Of a stretch of 64,000 nt of DNA, positions 1-10,558 are shown one piece after another. Within the stretch, counting starts at the first letter, position 1, and each line of letters starts with the position of its first letter. The stretch is from Saprospiraceae bacterium. GTDB taxonomy: Bacteria > Bacteroidota > Bacteroidia > Chitinophagales > Saprospiraceae. The notes beneath the pieces are model-generated. The model was given only the letters and a program-made list of their open reading frames with translations, searched no databases and was not told the DNA's origin. A program made the translations under genes and the position numbers. The stretch spans positions 124,001 through 188,000 of the forward strand of contig JADJLN010000009.1 of assembly GCA_016710115.1 (NCBI GenBank), given 5' to 3'.

Positions 1-452
1 GACAGCAAGAAGAAGGAAAAAGTGAACAGTCGTAGTTGAATCATCTTCAGGGTATATTTTCATGAATAAGAACTACTGCCGGATCGGCTAGTGAAGATAT
101 ATACGAGAAGAGCGGTTAGATCGGATTTTCTTTCTGGTGTCAACGGTTGTGAAGATGGATAAACAGGTGACCCTCCCAAACGTCCAGACATTTTTCATGA
201 CGAACTCCAACCCATTCTATCTCGGTGTACCGCATTCGAATAATGGGTCTGATAAACGGGAAAAGATGCCTCGCGGACGAATGGACTACGCTGGCGATGC
301 ACATCGATACAGTCGTTACAGGGCTATCCTGAAGTTCCACCACATGGAATGATATATCAGAATTTCAATCATGGGCAGCAATTTATTCTGCATATTGATG
401 AAATTTAAGTATATTTCGATTCTCTTATTCCCCAACTAAATTCCTGATTGCC
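1..452. other. intergenic, no gene supported
   Basis: No convincing coding region is seen. Two short open frames (137-352 plus, 140-343 minus) lie on top of each other and neither has protein-like composition. The last 80 bases before the gene at 453 are AT-rich and probably hold its promoter, but I cannot place a Bacteroidota -33/-7 pair with confidence. Confidence 0.5.
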
Positions 453-3400
453 ATGAAAACCCTTTACCACATCATTGTCTCCTGTGCTCTTGTGTGCTCC
501 GGTTTCTGGACTCCTTTTTCATTGCATGCACAATCCTGTCTGCTGGATCATACATTGGTTATCGGTTTTGCGTGTACCTCCGGCAGTGAGGTTTACTTCC
601 AGAATCCGTTTCTGGAATGTTATGATGCTGTGCATGTTGTCCTGGAGAATGGCACTTTTGCCTATTGGGAAGCGAATACCAATGACGGTTGGCAGGTAGA
701 AAAGATCGCTGATAATGACCTCCTGGTCACTCATGTGAATGGTTTTCTGCCCACGGCAAAAACACGGGCTCTCACCTTCTGGCATTACCGACCGGATGGG
801 TTGCCGGATAAACTGATTCTGCTTTATGATGATCAATGTGCGGCAGAAGGATGTGCGGCAGAGTATAATCTGCCCGGCTGTGGAAACAGTTGTATTTCGG
901 GAACCGTTTATCGCGAATGTGAGGAGGAACCGTTTACCGACCAACCGACTGCGGAAGGATTTTTAGTGGAGGTAACGGATGATATGGGCAATGTTGTATC
1001 TGAATATACAACCGGTGCTGACGGCACTTATTCCATTTGTGATCTTCCACCAGGCAATTATGAAGTTCGGGCTTCAAGCCTCCCAAATGGACTCCAAATT
1101 TTCCACTTTCAGGGAAGTATGCTTTACAACTTCTTCCAGGCACAGAAGAATTCAGAAACTTTGGCAGTTGCCCGGTATGTACCTGCAGTGACTGGGACCT
1201 CGTCCTTCAGCAGGAGCCGATCCAAAATGACACAGCACATGTCAGCATCTCGGTATTTCAACATTTTGAGCCCTGCAAATATCGATTGACTGTGGCCATT
1301 GACTCTGGGGAAATTGTCGGTGTAACGCCTTCTGTCGGGTGGGAGGCTGTGATTCTGGATCCACTCCATGCCGAGTTTACGGCGATCTCGTCGGATGAGC
1401 CGCTTGCTATCCATGGCGTCGCCATAGGGTCGGCGACCAATCCGACAGCGAACCGGATGCTCGTCACCCTGGTTGGGGATGGCAACGCCATGCCCGAAGC
1501 GATGTGCGAAGATTCTATCACCATCCAGGATCCAACAAAGTATATCGAACTGACCTGCTGTCCGAGTGGGCATGTTGCAGGTCCAGAATTGGTGGTGGAT
1601 GGTCACTTCGTCGGTCCAAACCTTCCCGCAACGGATTACACCCCGTGGGTATCCGGTCCGATCACCCAGGGCCAGGTAGCCATTTTCGACATGAACCAGG
1701 CCTATGCGGCCAACAACAACTGGGTGACTCCCGGCTTTTTCAATGTCTTCGACACCTATCTGGCAGCGGATGGCCACGGCACAATTAACCAGGCGGCGTG
1801 GAGTCAACAAGTCACTGGTCTGACTCCGGACGCAGAATATCGATTCTGTACACTGGTTGCCAATCTGGTCAAATCCGGGAAAAACTTTGATGACCCGTCC
1901 ATCGTCCTGCAAATTGTCGACGATGCAAATAATTCCAATACCTGGACTTCTTCGCCCCTGAGTGTCCCTGAAAATCCCAAGCAATGGGTCTCTCATTCCA
2001 TGACCTGGACAGCACCAAGTCCACTATCCACTTCCTATACCTTGCGGATCCTGTCCACGGTGCAGGATGCCATCGGCAATGATTTTGCGCTGGACCAGGT
2101 GAGCTTCCGGGAATGTTCTTCGCCGCCGGTTGACACCTGCTGCAAGGATCTCCAGACATTCTGTGACGACCTGGAGGCGGGAATCGTTTTCTCTGCTGAT
2201 TCCTGTAAAATCACCATGGACCTGAGTGCACTCTTACCATGTTACACCATTGAATGGGTGGACTGGGGGCAGGGACCCGAATATGGCCCCTGGACGCCGT
2301 CTACATTCCCCTATCCCATGCACACGTTTGCAGGCAATGGCACCTATCCCATATCCTATCTCGCCATTGCGTACAACGACTCGAATTTTATCTGTCTGGA
2401 GAAAATAGTGACAGATACCATCACTGTCCAGTGCCAGTCCTGTTCCTGTGGCAAATCCGGATTCACGCTGGAAATGAACGGACAGACCACGAACCTGTTC
2501 TGCTACAAGGGTGCTCCAACGCCACAACTCAATTGTCCCGCCGGGGATATTATGATCTCCGGCTTCTTCGGGTGCGTAGATCCAGCTGATCAACTCTGTG
2601 ACGAGACCGCCGTCAACTATACGGTGACAGGTCCCAATGGAATCATTGATCAGGGAGCGACAACCAATTTTCCGACCTTCTTCTTTTCGGCATCCCAGGT
2701 CAGCACACCAGGCATGTATACACTCACCGCAACGACGTTGTGTACCGGACAGACCGACTCCTGTGAATGTGTGGCTACGTGGATCATGCCACCGTGCGAC
2801 ACGTGTGCAACTGTACCCATTGGATTAGAAGCCTGGTGGCCGATGGACGAGGTTGGTGGAGAAGCAGATGCCAATGAGCTCAACGGCAACCATCCGGCGA
2901 CTTCCTTCCCAGGACCAATAGGTCTTGGTGGACCTGATCCAGTGGTTGGAAAAGTGGACGTAACGAGTACGCTTCTGGGTGCACTCGAGTTTGCGGGGCC
3001 CAATCCAGGCAGCTATTTAAGTGTGGGCAACACCCCGGCCTTGAATTTTGGAAACGGTGCATTTTCCATTGATGCGTGGATCATGACAACTATGCCAACC
3101 CAAACATCGCCCATCGTAGATAAACTGGCCAGTCAATCAACTGGATATTCCTTTTCTATCCAGGGCACATCGAGTCTGGCCTTCCCAACTCTTGCCATCG
3201 GCACTACAAATGGAATCGAAGTATTCCAGGGACCGGCCATTACCGTGGGGCAATGGAACTTTGTATCCGTTGTTGTTGATCCACCTAAGGTTTATTTTTG
3301 CACCGGAGGCGATCCGGGTGGCAGTAGTACTTTCTCGTCATCAGGCCATACAATGCTTGGAATACCCACTGCCTCAAACAGCTTGCCTTTACTTATCGGA

Positions 3401-5103
3401 AGAAATCCATTAAATCCTCACTGGCAAATTGTCATAGACGAACTCGAGATTTTCTCCACTGCAGTCGATTCATCGGAAATGAAACGTATTTGGGCTGCTG
3501 ATTCCCTGGGCAAGTGTGATCCTTCTATTGTCTGCGTTTGTGGCGGCTTCCAAGACATGTTCGTACGTACCCCACAAGGAGCTATGAATATGGCGGTGAC
3601 CTGCGGCGGAGCACCACTGACCATCCCCTGTCCGGATCCGGGAAAAGGGTTCCATCTCACCGGTGTGTTTGACTGTGCTGGCGGTGCCTGTCCGCCCGAT
3701 CATCAGATCGACTGGACGCTGGTCCATCAGAATTCAGCCACTACACATTCAGGAGGCTTCCAGGATAATGACGCCTTCTTTGGTATCCACATTTTACCCA
3801 CCTACATTTCCCAGCCCGGGATGTACACACTTACCATGACGGGTTATTGCAACGGAGATACCTGTGTCTGTGAAGTCCAGTTTATCATCGATTGCCCGGA
3901 CTTGTGCCCATGTGATATCCAGGATATTCTCGCGTTTTCGGCCAATGTCAACCAGGGATTTGCGGTGGCTCTGGCCAATAAATCCTGCAAGGCCTGTTTC
4001 TCCCCGCTGGCGGTGAGTGATTGCGAGACAGTGGAATGGTATGTCGGCTCCACATCAGGTACACCAATCGGGACCAGTATCGGATCGCAAACGTTCTGCT
4101 ACACCTTTCCCTTCTCCGGAACGTACACGATCAATATGGTTGTGACCCGATTGAAACCGGATGGCTCACTTTGCGAGGTCTTTGTCTATTCAAAGAGCAT
4201 TACTGTGACCTGTTTAAAATCGCCGATTTGCACGACTTCTGTGTTCCCAAATCCGGGATTCGGAGAAGGGGCCATTGGCGGCCATATGACGATGGGCGGG
4301 TAGCGCCGGGTTGGATTGGGAAGGAGACCACCCGACTGTCCTCGAAGGAGTTCCGGGAGTCGGATGATGCCTGGTCTGTTCTGCTTACGGGTTGTTATTT
4401 TAATTCAGACGTGCTTCGCAGTGCGGAACCTGTATGCCTGTTTAAAAAAGATGAAGGTTTGTTGATTGCTATGAAGGTGAGGAGTCCAGGTGGACCAATT
4501 CCTGGGGCGAGTGTCAAAGTGGGCAGGAAGCCTCCTGGTGGGAATGCATTAATCATCCAATATGGATTAAATCTGAACCAGCAGCCGGGGCATCAACGTC
4601 TGGCTAGAATTGAAGATCTATTACCATTGGAAGATGATGACTGGTACGATCTGTATATCCCCTATGACTTAAAAAACCTGACATCAGAAGATTCTTGTGG
4701 CGACCAGTCTGATGGAATACCAGGCCATTTATTTGTATGGATGTCCAATATGCTGAGCAATGACCAGGGAGATGGTATGGTCCGGGATGCGGTCATCCTT
4801 GATCAGATGTGCGTGGATGGAAAACTGGTATCGGTTGATCAGAGTGGCCCGACGAGTGCCTATCGGATCTGGCCCAATCCGGGTCATGGCACGGTACAGG
4901 TCGATCTTCCCGCGCCGGCATTGCCTGGCACCAGTATAAAACTGGTCACCCTGACCGGCCAGACAGTCAAAACGCAGGAAGTGATCACCGGCTCGACAAC
5001 TCAGTCTGTTATGGTCGATGACATTTCCTCCGGGATGTATTTTGTCGTCATCGAACGGAATGGAATGACTCAGGCTGTTTTCCGATGGGTGTGTCAGAAA
5101 TGA
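453..5103 (+). CDS. very large secreted T9SS protein with LamG-like domain (two frameshifts)
   Basis: Exported, Cys-rich protein of about 1550 residues, probably cell-surface or extracellular. It opens with a signal peptide ending near LHAQS. A carboxypeptidase-regulatory/SdrD-B-like unit follows at about residues 150-225 (ISGTVY ... GTYSICDLPPGNYEV). Several Cys-paired beta-rich modules come next, then a LamG/concanavalin-like domain encoded near 2820-3510 (LEAWWPMDE, FSIDAWI, WQIVIDELEIF). The C-terminus (YRIWPNPGHG ... GMYFVVIERNG) is a typical T9SS sorting domain. The frame changes twice. At about 1158-1162 one base seems missing in the TTT run, and restoring it gives QKNSETFGSCPVC and a continuous protein. 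At about 4255-4300 the T9SS end lies in a third frame. Substrate is unknown; LamG-like domains often bind glycans. A strong terminator follows at 5176. Confidence 0.85.
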
Positions 5104-5175
5104 TCGGGTCCAGGTGATGGTCATGCATCACTCGGATTTTCGGACAAGAGTATCGTTGCTAAAAGCCTGAACGAG

Positions 5176-5217
5176 ACCGCCCTGCATTCGCGTTGGTGAT
5201 GCAGGGCGGTTTTTCTT
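5176..5217 (+). terminator. intrinsic terminator
   Basis: A perfect 12-bp stem, ACCGCCCTGCAT / ATGCAGGGCGGT (5176-5187 and 5199-5210), is followed by TTTTCTTT. It ends transcription of the large secreted protein gene. Confidence 0.9.
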
Positions 5218-5547
5218 TGTGTCGTGCTTTCATGGCAATTCATCAGATGTAAATCAATTGTTCGATTTTTTTACTTCGTATGAATTCATGAGAAACAAGA
5301 GTCCTGATCGATATAAATGAAGGCCGGTATTGATTTCATTACAAATACCTATTGTTTACATTGTATTCCATTTTGACCAGTTGCCCGTTCTTCTGTTGCA
5401 AGGCCCTTGCAATGGCCATGAATTGCGGGTGGCCCCGGTGCTGCGAGACTTGTTCATTTGAGCACTTTCCGATCGAAACAGATACATCTGTACGGAAACA
5501 GAAATCAGTCAATCCTTGTCTATCTTTAACCATCAACGGCACCGGAA
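5218..5547. other. intergenic region upstream of the cyclase
   Basis: About 330 bases without a supported gene; the first half is AT-rich. An open frame from 5352 runs into the cyclase gene in another frame and is a shadow. The promoter of the cyclase is presumably here. A short palindrome CAGAT-AC-ATCTG lies near 5480, but nothing ties it to a regulator. Confidence 0.4.
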
Positions 5548-7467
5548 TTGAGAAAAGTTCTGCTCCTCATCTTATTCTTTGGCCTCCTGTCGATACAGGT
5601 TCAAGCTGTAAGGCCTCCGGCAGAGCCGCCACTTATCCCCGACCAAATTCGCGGTCAACCATTCGGCGTGCAATGGCATTGGCTGGATACAGCCATCTAT
5701 CGATTGGTGGACCGGAAGGAGCTACAAGCGCAGTTGCGTCAACAGTTGGAGCAGGAGTCGGCTCATCGAATGGACCCGATCTTCCGACAGGTCATGGATC
5801 TCGACAGATTCAGAAGAGAACTGCAGGGAGATTCACTTCGTGTAGATGTAATCCGGCAAGTAGAATCCTGGGTAGAAGAACAAACGGGAGGAGACATAGA
5901 TGCAGTCAAGGCGACCGGCTTTCAAATCCTGGCGGATCATTACTGGAACCACAAACAATATTCCGCAGGACTGGAATATTACATTCGAGCCTATTCTATT
6001 TATAAAAAACTGGAGGAAACATCATTTCCACTCAAATCGTCCTTTTTATATGACTACGCCAGCCAGTATTATCATTTCCGTGATTTTCGGACAGTCAAAG
6101 ATTTACTCCTGGAGATGTGGAATACCATCCCGGAGGAATATGTTGAATATCAGGTGACCAGTCTGAATACACTGGGATTGTGTTATGGGCAATTGGCACA
6201 GTATGATTCTTCCATTTATTATTTTCAAAAAGCCATTCAATTTGTCGACCACAATAATGAAGAGGTGTGGCGAGGCATTATCAAGGGGAATCTGTCGATG
6301 AACCTGATCCAGCAGGGAAAATATGAAGAAGCTATCCCGTTGCTGGAAGCGAATATCGAATCGAGTCGAAAGCGACAGGCGATGGTCGACCTTGCCTTTG
6401 CCCTTGTCGGAATGGGCGAGATCCGATTAATGCAGGACCGCCCTGTGGAAGCGTTGGCATTGATCCAGGAGGGATATGATATATTAAAATCAAAAAACAA
6501 ATTCAATCAGTTCATGTTCCAGGCCAGAGTGTTTGTGCCTTTGGGAAAAGCACTGATGGCGAACGGTCGTGCTCAGGAGGCCTTTGCATTTCTGGATGCC
6601 GGCCGAATGGCGCGGGACAGTGTCGATGCACAACGCAATGCACTCTTTCTTTCCGGTGTTCAACACAAACTGGAAACCGAGCAGCATCTTGCCGCTCTCG
6701 CCTTGCAGGATCAGAAACTGAAAGAACAACGCCTGTTGATGATTATTCTGGGATTTATTCTGCTCGGAAGTGCCCTGTTCACCCTGATCTTTTTTCGACA
6801 GAAAAGGAAGATCTCTGCTGAGAAAAAGCGAAGTGATCACCTCCTGTTGAATATTCTTCCGGAAGATATCGCGTCTGATCTGAAACGGCATGGCAAAGTC
6901 AAGGCCAGACATTATGAAATGGTCACCATTCTCTTTACCGATTTCAAGGACTTTACGCGCATTGCCGAAACCATGAGCGCCGATGATCTGGTGCGTGACC
7001 TGGACCATTATTTCCGGCGTTTTGATGAAATCACCGGCACGCATGGCCTGGAGAAAATCAAGACAATTGGCGATGCCTATATGGCGGCCAGTGGCCTGCC
7101 GGCAGAGTCAGACGCTCACGCCCAGTCTGCCGTGTCGGCTGGTCTGGCATTGCGGGAAATGGTGAAGGAAGAAGAACTGATCCGCAAGTCAGAAGGCCGT
7201 CCCTGGTTTGAATTGCGGATCGGTCTGCACAGTGGACCGGTTGTCGCCGGCGTGATCGGTTTGCGAAAATTCTCCTACGATATCTGGGGCGATACGGTGA
7301 ATATTGCTGCGCGAATGGAATCATCCGGTGAAGTGGGACAAGTGAACATCAGTGAAGCAACATTCGACCTGGTCAGGGACCAGTTCACGTGTACATATCG
7401 AGGGAAAATCCCGGCGAAGAACAAAGGAGAGATCGGAATGTATTTTGTGAAAAGGGAAAATGAATGA
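5548..7467 (+). CDS. class III adenylate cyclase with exported TPR sensor region
   Basis: Makes cAMP (or another cyclic nucleotide) from the triphosphate at the inner face of the inner membrane. 639 residues starting at TTG. Order: signal peptide (RKVLLLILFFGLL ... VQA), helical TPR-like repeats over about residues 130-350, one membrane span at about 395-415, a short coiled linker, and a C-terminal cyclase domain at about 455-620. The first metal Asp lies in FTDFKDFTRIAE (near 464). KIKTIGDAYM (near 503) gives the Lys, and YDIWGDTVNIAARM (near 577) the Asp, that specify adenine in this family. The layout implies that the TPR part senses something in the periplasm and signals across the single span. 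No break is seen in this gene. It stands alone, and no cAMP-binding regulator is in the window. Confidence 0.9.
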   Translation: MRKVLLLILFFGLLSIQVQAVRPPAEPPLIPDQIRGQPFGVQWHWLDTAIYRLVDRKELQAQLRQQLEQESAHRMDPIFRQVMDLDRFRRELQGDSLRVDVIRQVESWVEEQTGGDIDAVKATGFQILADHYWNHKQYSAGLEYYIRAYSIYKKLEETSFPLKSSFLYDYASQYYHFRDFRTVKDLLLEMWNTIPEEYVEYQVTSLNTLGLCYGQLAQYDSSIYYFQKAIQFVDHNNEEVWRGIIKGNLSMNLIQQGKYEEAIPLLEANIESSRKRQAMVDLAFALVGMGEIRLMQDRPVEALALIQEGYDILKSKNKFNQFMFQARVFVPLGKALMANGRAQEAFAFLDAGRMARDSVDAQRNALFLSGVQHKLETEQHLAALALQDQKLKEQRLLMIILGFILLGSALFTLIFFRQKRKISAEKKRSDHLLLNILPEDIASDLKRHGKVKARHYEMVTILFTDFKDFTRIAETMSADDLVRDLDHYFRRFDEITGTHGLEKIKTIGDAYMAASGLPAESDAHAQSAVSAGLALREMVKEEELIRKSEGRPWFELRIGLHSGPVVAGVIGLRKFSYDIWGDTVNIAARMESSGEVGQVNISEATFDLVRDQFTCTYRGKIPAKNKGEIGMYFVKRENE

Positions 7468-7496
7468 GTGTTCATTTTCGAAACGACTTTCCTTTC

Positions 7497-7760
7497 CTAT
7501 TCAGCCAGACCATAAACAAATGTGTTGTGGACGACGGAAAAGGGGATGCCTTTTCCCGAACTCCAGGATTGACAGGCGATCATAAACGTCTCCCAATGTT
7601 CTCTGGCCCAATCAGGTACCGAGCTTACCCATAATTCAAGGTCGGGGAATCGAACATGCAGTTCTCCCATTGTCAATTCGAATACCAGGGTTCCTTCCGG
7701 ACTGGTTGCTACCAGTTCTTCGCGCCATCTGGGTTGAAAGTGGATCAACGAGGGAATCAT
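7497..7760 (-). CDS. small hypothetical protein (87 aa)
   Basis: Not recognised. The translation has balanced, protein-like composition (ELTMGELHVRFPDLELWV, DWAREHWETFMIAC) and no membrane segment or signal peptide, suggesting a small cytosolic beta/alpha protein. It lies 30 bases beyond the converging cyclase gene. Opposite-strand frames look worse. Real but uncharacterised is my best reading. Confidence 0.5.
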   Translation of the reverse strand: MIPSLIHFQPRWREELVATSPEGTLVFELTMGELHVRFPDLELWVSSVPDWAREHWETFMIACQSWSSGKGIPFSVVHNTFVYGLAE

Positions 7761-7878
7761 CAGAATGGCGGATAGGAATTGCAGGAGAATATTGACAATG
7801 TGTTCTGTTCGGAGTGATCAATTGTGGAACCAAGGCATCAGAACAAGGACACCTTGCGAGGAGGGTTTATTCGAATAA

Positions 7879-8157
7879 TTAATGGTAGTCACTGGTGATC
7901 ATGACAATAAAAAGAAATACGAGGGCAATGAGCCAGGGGCCAGCCCCGATCCAGAGTGCTGTTTTAGGCAGATTTCTTTGAAAAATCAGATACATCGCTA
8001 CGATGCCCATAACGGAAAATAGAATTGAAAACATAATGGTCGACCCCTTCGAATACTTGGAAGATTGTAGAATATTGAGGGCATTCAAAAGAAACCAACC
8101 ACCGAAATAAGTATTCACACCGGCGATCAGGAAGGCAATGATTTTGATAAATGTCAT
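7879..8157 (-). CDS. small integral membrane protein
   Basis: About 92 residues with three hydrophobic segments: FIKIIAFLIAGVNTYFGGW, IMFSILFSVMGIVAMYLIF and WLIALVFLFIVMI. The basic FQRNLPKTA stretch between the second and third would be a cytoplasmic loop. The start at 8157 (MTFIKI) is preferred because it opens directly into the first helix; an in-frame ATG also exists at 8181. Function unknown. It is separated from the regulator gene at 8282 by a non-coding stretch and is probably its own unit. Confidence 0.6.
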   Translation of the reverse strand: MTFIKIIAFLIAGVNTYFGGWFLLNALNILQSSKYSKGSTIMFSILFSVMGIVAMYLIFQRNLPKTALWIGAGPWLIALVFLFIVMITSDYH

Positions 8158-8281
8158 TTTACAACAGGATTGAGTTGTCATCCATGCCCTTCAATGGAAT
8201 CTTTCTATAATCGAATATAGGGTCTGGATTCCGGATTTGCACTTCGTGTATTGAATGCGCATCACCTGATTCGACGAGGGT

Positions 8282-9172
8282 CTATGTTGGCTCAGAGGAG
8301 CTGCTGGGACCAGTGGCTATTTCCAGGCGATATCCGATACCATGTACAGCCGCAATGGTCACCATCGGAACCATGGCCAGTTTTTTTCGCAAACGGGAGA
8401 CAAATACATCCACACTTCGTCCTACCAGTACTCCTTCATCCGCCCAGACATGCTGCAAAATGAAATCCCGTTCCAGGATCTGATTGGCATGCTGGACGAA
8501 CAGATCCAGAAGTTTGGTTTCCCGGTAGGTCAGATGTTGTTGTGAATTTCCACAGATGAGGTGCTGACCTGCCACATCCAGTCGGGAATTTCCGAAAGGT
8601 ATTGATTCGTCCGTTGTCGGATCATCAGATCGTTTCCGGGGTTGAACAAGGAAATACACAGAAGCCAGTCCACCACCTACCAGAAGCCAAAAGACCCACC
8701 AATAACCCGCAGTGGTAGATGATACAGGTTGACCCGGCGTAAATGTGATCTCAATAAAATGGCATTCCTCAGAAAATGCTCTGCCCTGACAGGGCACCAG
8801 GCTATCGTCAAGCCAGTCGAATTGATGGTAACCCAGGTCGATCACATTGTCTTCACAGCGACGAACAGCGACTTGATATGGCTGCGTAATACCATGCCTG
8901 TCCAGAGACGCCTGAAGGAATCCCGGCAACGCATCATATTTGAATGACTGGTCGAGTTGTACTCGCCAGACAAGTGGTCCTGTCTGTTCAATTGCCGGTA
9001 TCCTGCTGACACTGTCCCGTGAAGCTCGAAGCAGGGCATCCGCCATGCGGCGAAGGGCCAGATTGACCTGATCCGGTTCTGGTTGGCCCGGGGTTTCCGA
9101 TTGACTCCACAACAGACTTGTGGATACCAGGAGAATGGACAAGGTGAACGCGAGTGACCTGCAGGACATCAT
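8282..9172 (-). CDS. membrane-anchored winged-helix regulator with N-terminal exported sensor
   Basis: One-component transcription regulator of about 297 residues. It has a signal peptide (CRSLAFTLSILLVSTSLLWSQ), an exported region of about 140 residues with two Cys, a membrane span (GYWWVFWLLVGGGLASVYFLV), and a C-terminal OmpR/PhoB-type DNA-binding domain: LTYRETKLLDLFVQHANQ, then RSVDVFVSRLRKKL and HGIGYRLE. There is no receiver domain. This is the reverse of ToxR/CadC, where the DNA-binding domain is N-terminal. Proteins of this layout occur in Bacteroidota. It starts about 25 bases after the stop of the propeller lipoprotein gene on the same strand, so the pair is probably one operon and the lipoprotein may feed or be controlled by it. 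MMSC at 9169-9172 is chosen as start because it gives the best signal peptide. Confidence 0.8.
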   Translation of the reverse strand: MMSCRSLAFTLSILLVSTSLLWSQSETPGQPEPDQVNLALRRMADALLRASRDSVSRIPAIEQTGPLVWRVQLDQSFKYDALPGFLQASLDRHGITQPYQVAVRRCEDNVIDLGYHQFDWLDDSLVPCQGRAFSEECHFIEITFTPGQPVSSTTAGYWWVFWLLVGGGLASVYFLVQPRKRSDDPTTDESIPFGNSRLDVAGQHLICGNSQQHLTYRETKLLDLFVQHANQILERDFILQHVWADEGVLVGRSVDVFVSRLRKKLAMVPMVTIAAVHGIGYRLEIATGPSSSSEPT

Positions 9173-9196
9173 CTGATAAACATACACTCTTCGCAG

Positions 9197-10267
9197 TTAA
9201 CATCCGTTGAAGACATTGACGGCATAGATCACAGGTCCATCGACCGCAATGGACGGGATTGCCTCTTCTGATGTGTTCGGCTTGATCAGCGTCCAGGACA
9301 GACCGCCATCAACCGAACGAAAAACGCCCAGATTGGTGGCACAGAGCAGGGCATCTTCTGATTGCTGAAGGTCATAGATCCGCTGGCCGAGGACATGCTG
9401 CTGATCCAGAAGCTGCCAGGTCAGTCCACCATCCAGGGTGCGCTGCAATCGGCTGGCCGTACCCAAAGGGTCCCTTTCAACTTCTTGCCTTGTACCGCCA
9501 CCTATGCTGATGGCATAAACTGTATCTCCGATGAGAATCGTTTTTCTGGATTGACCGTCTTCTGTCAGCACCCAGGTCCAATGGTCACCATGATCCACGG
9601 AACGAACGACACCGATTTCACCCGCCCCAAGGAGAACTCCATTCGTCTCCACAAGACTCAACACTTGTCCTTGCGTAAAGACTTTGCCCCATTGTTGTGC
9701 TCCATAAACAGATCGGTAAATGCCATCGTTTGCAGCCATCAGCGTAGATCCATTGGAACTGGTGAGAACTGAATTGACCTCTTTGTGGGACATTTCAGAA
9801 TAAACAGGTTTCCAAATGCCGGTGCGGGTCAGATTCTGAAAAAACTTGCCAGGAGAGCTACGGACAATGGCGCCATCCTTCGATGGCATAAACGTCGTAA
9901 TAAACTCCTGCTGGAAGACATCAAGAAGATGTTCTTTCTGCCATACGGGAGCCATCGGGCGGATGGTCCGATTGCTGTATATCCCATCCGACGTGCCCAG
10001 GAAGACTTCTCCCTCGGATGCATAGATGCTGGTCGGATAGAAATCCCGGGGCAATCCGGATGTGATATCAGTCCAGGTCTGCCCCCCATCTACCGACTGG
10101 AAGACCATGTTACTGCTGGTGGATGGCGCGGGGTCGACTTCGGTCAGCGCAGCCAGACTGCCATGCGCTGCACTTGTTACCCGATTCCTCTGGACAACTT
10201 CTCCACCTTGTTGGCATGCTGAAAATAGGGTGGCTACAAACAGGATAAGATCAATTCTGATAAACAT
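9197..10267 (-). CDS. BNR/sialidase-like beta-propeller lipoprotein
   Basis: 356 residues. The N-terminus has a lipoprotein signal (LILFVATLFSAC) with Cys 18 as the likely lipidated residue. The body repeats Asp-box motifs: SVDGGQTWTD, SVDHGDHWTWV, TLDGGLTWQLL and SVDGGLSWTLI. These mark blades of a WD-like propeller of the sialidase/Ycf48/photosynthesis-system-II-stability type. Catalytic sialidase residues are not evident, so a binding or scaffold role is more likely. It precedes the membrane-anchored regulator with a short gap, suggesting co-expression. Confidence 0.8.
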   Translation of the reverse strand: MFIRIDLILFVATLFSACQQGGEVVQRNRVTSAAHGSLAALTEVDPAPSTSSNMVFQSVDGGQTWTDITSGLPRDFYPTSIYASEGEVFLGTSDGIYSNRTIRPMAPVWQKEHLLDVFQQEFITTFMPSKDGAIVRSSPGKFFQNLTRTGIWKPVYSEMSHKEVNSVLTSSNGSTLMAANDGIYRSVYGAQQWGKVFTQGQVLSLVETNGVLLGAGEIGVVRSVDHGDHWTWVLTEDGQSRKTILIGDTVYAISIGGGTRQEVERDPLGTASRLQRTLDGGLTWQLLDQQHVLGQRIYDLQQSEDALLCATNLGVFRSVDGGLSWTLIKPNTSEEAIPSIAVDGPVIYAVNVFNGC

Positions 10268-10558
10268 AACAGACTGTGTTGGTGAACGAATGGATCAAAT
10301 GTATGCGACCAACATCCACCCTCCTACTCTGTGCTGTAAAAGGATGTAACGGAATTGTAAAAGGTGATTCAGGGATCATTCAAACATGGACTGTCATCCA
10401 GCAAGACGATAATACCTGAGGCTTGTCAAGCGGTCCAGGGTGAAAATTGGCCTGGCGATTACTGGACACTTCCCGAGTGAACATGGATATTCAAACATAT
10501 AATATTCACCAATCCACTCTCTACCCTCCACACTCTAGTCACCACTCTCCACCCCGTT
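10268..10558. other. intergenic with low-complexity CCACTCTCCAC tract
   Basis: No gene. From about 10505 to 10560 the plus strand is pyrimidine-rich with imperfect copies of CCACTCTCCAC/CCTCCACACTC. It resembles the other short low-complexity intergenic tracts in this window and lies directly downstream of the cphB stop. Confidence 0.4.

Noticed and set aside
1124..1996. 290-codon minus frame over the first secreted gene
   Set aside because: Opposite strand of family-like secreted sequence; Arg/Gly-rich shadow without a motif.
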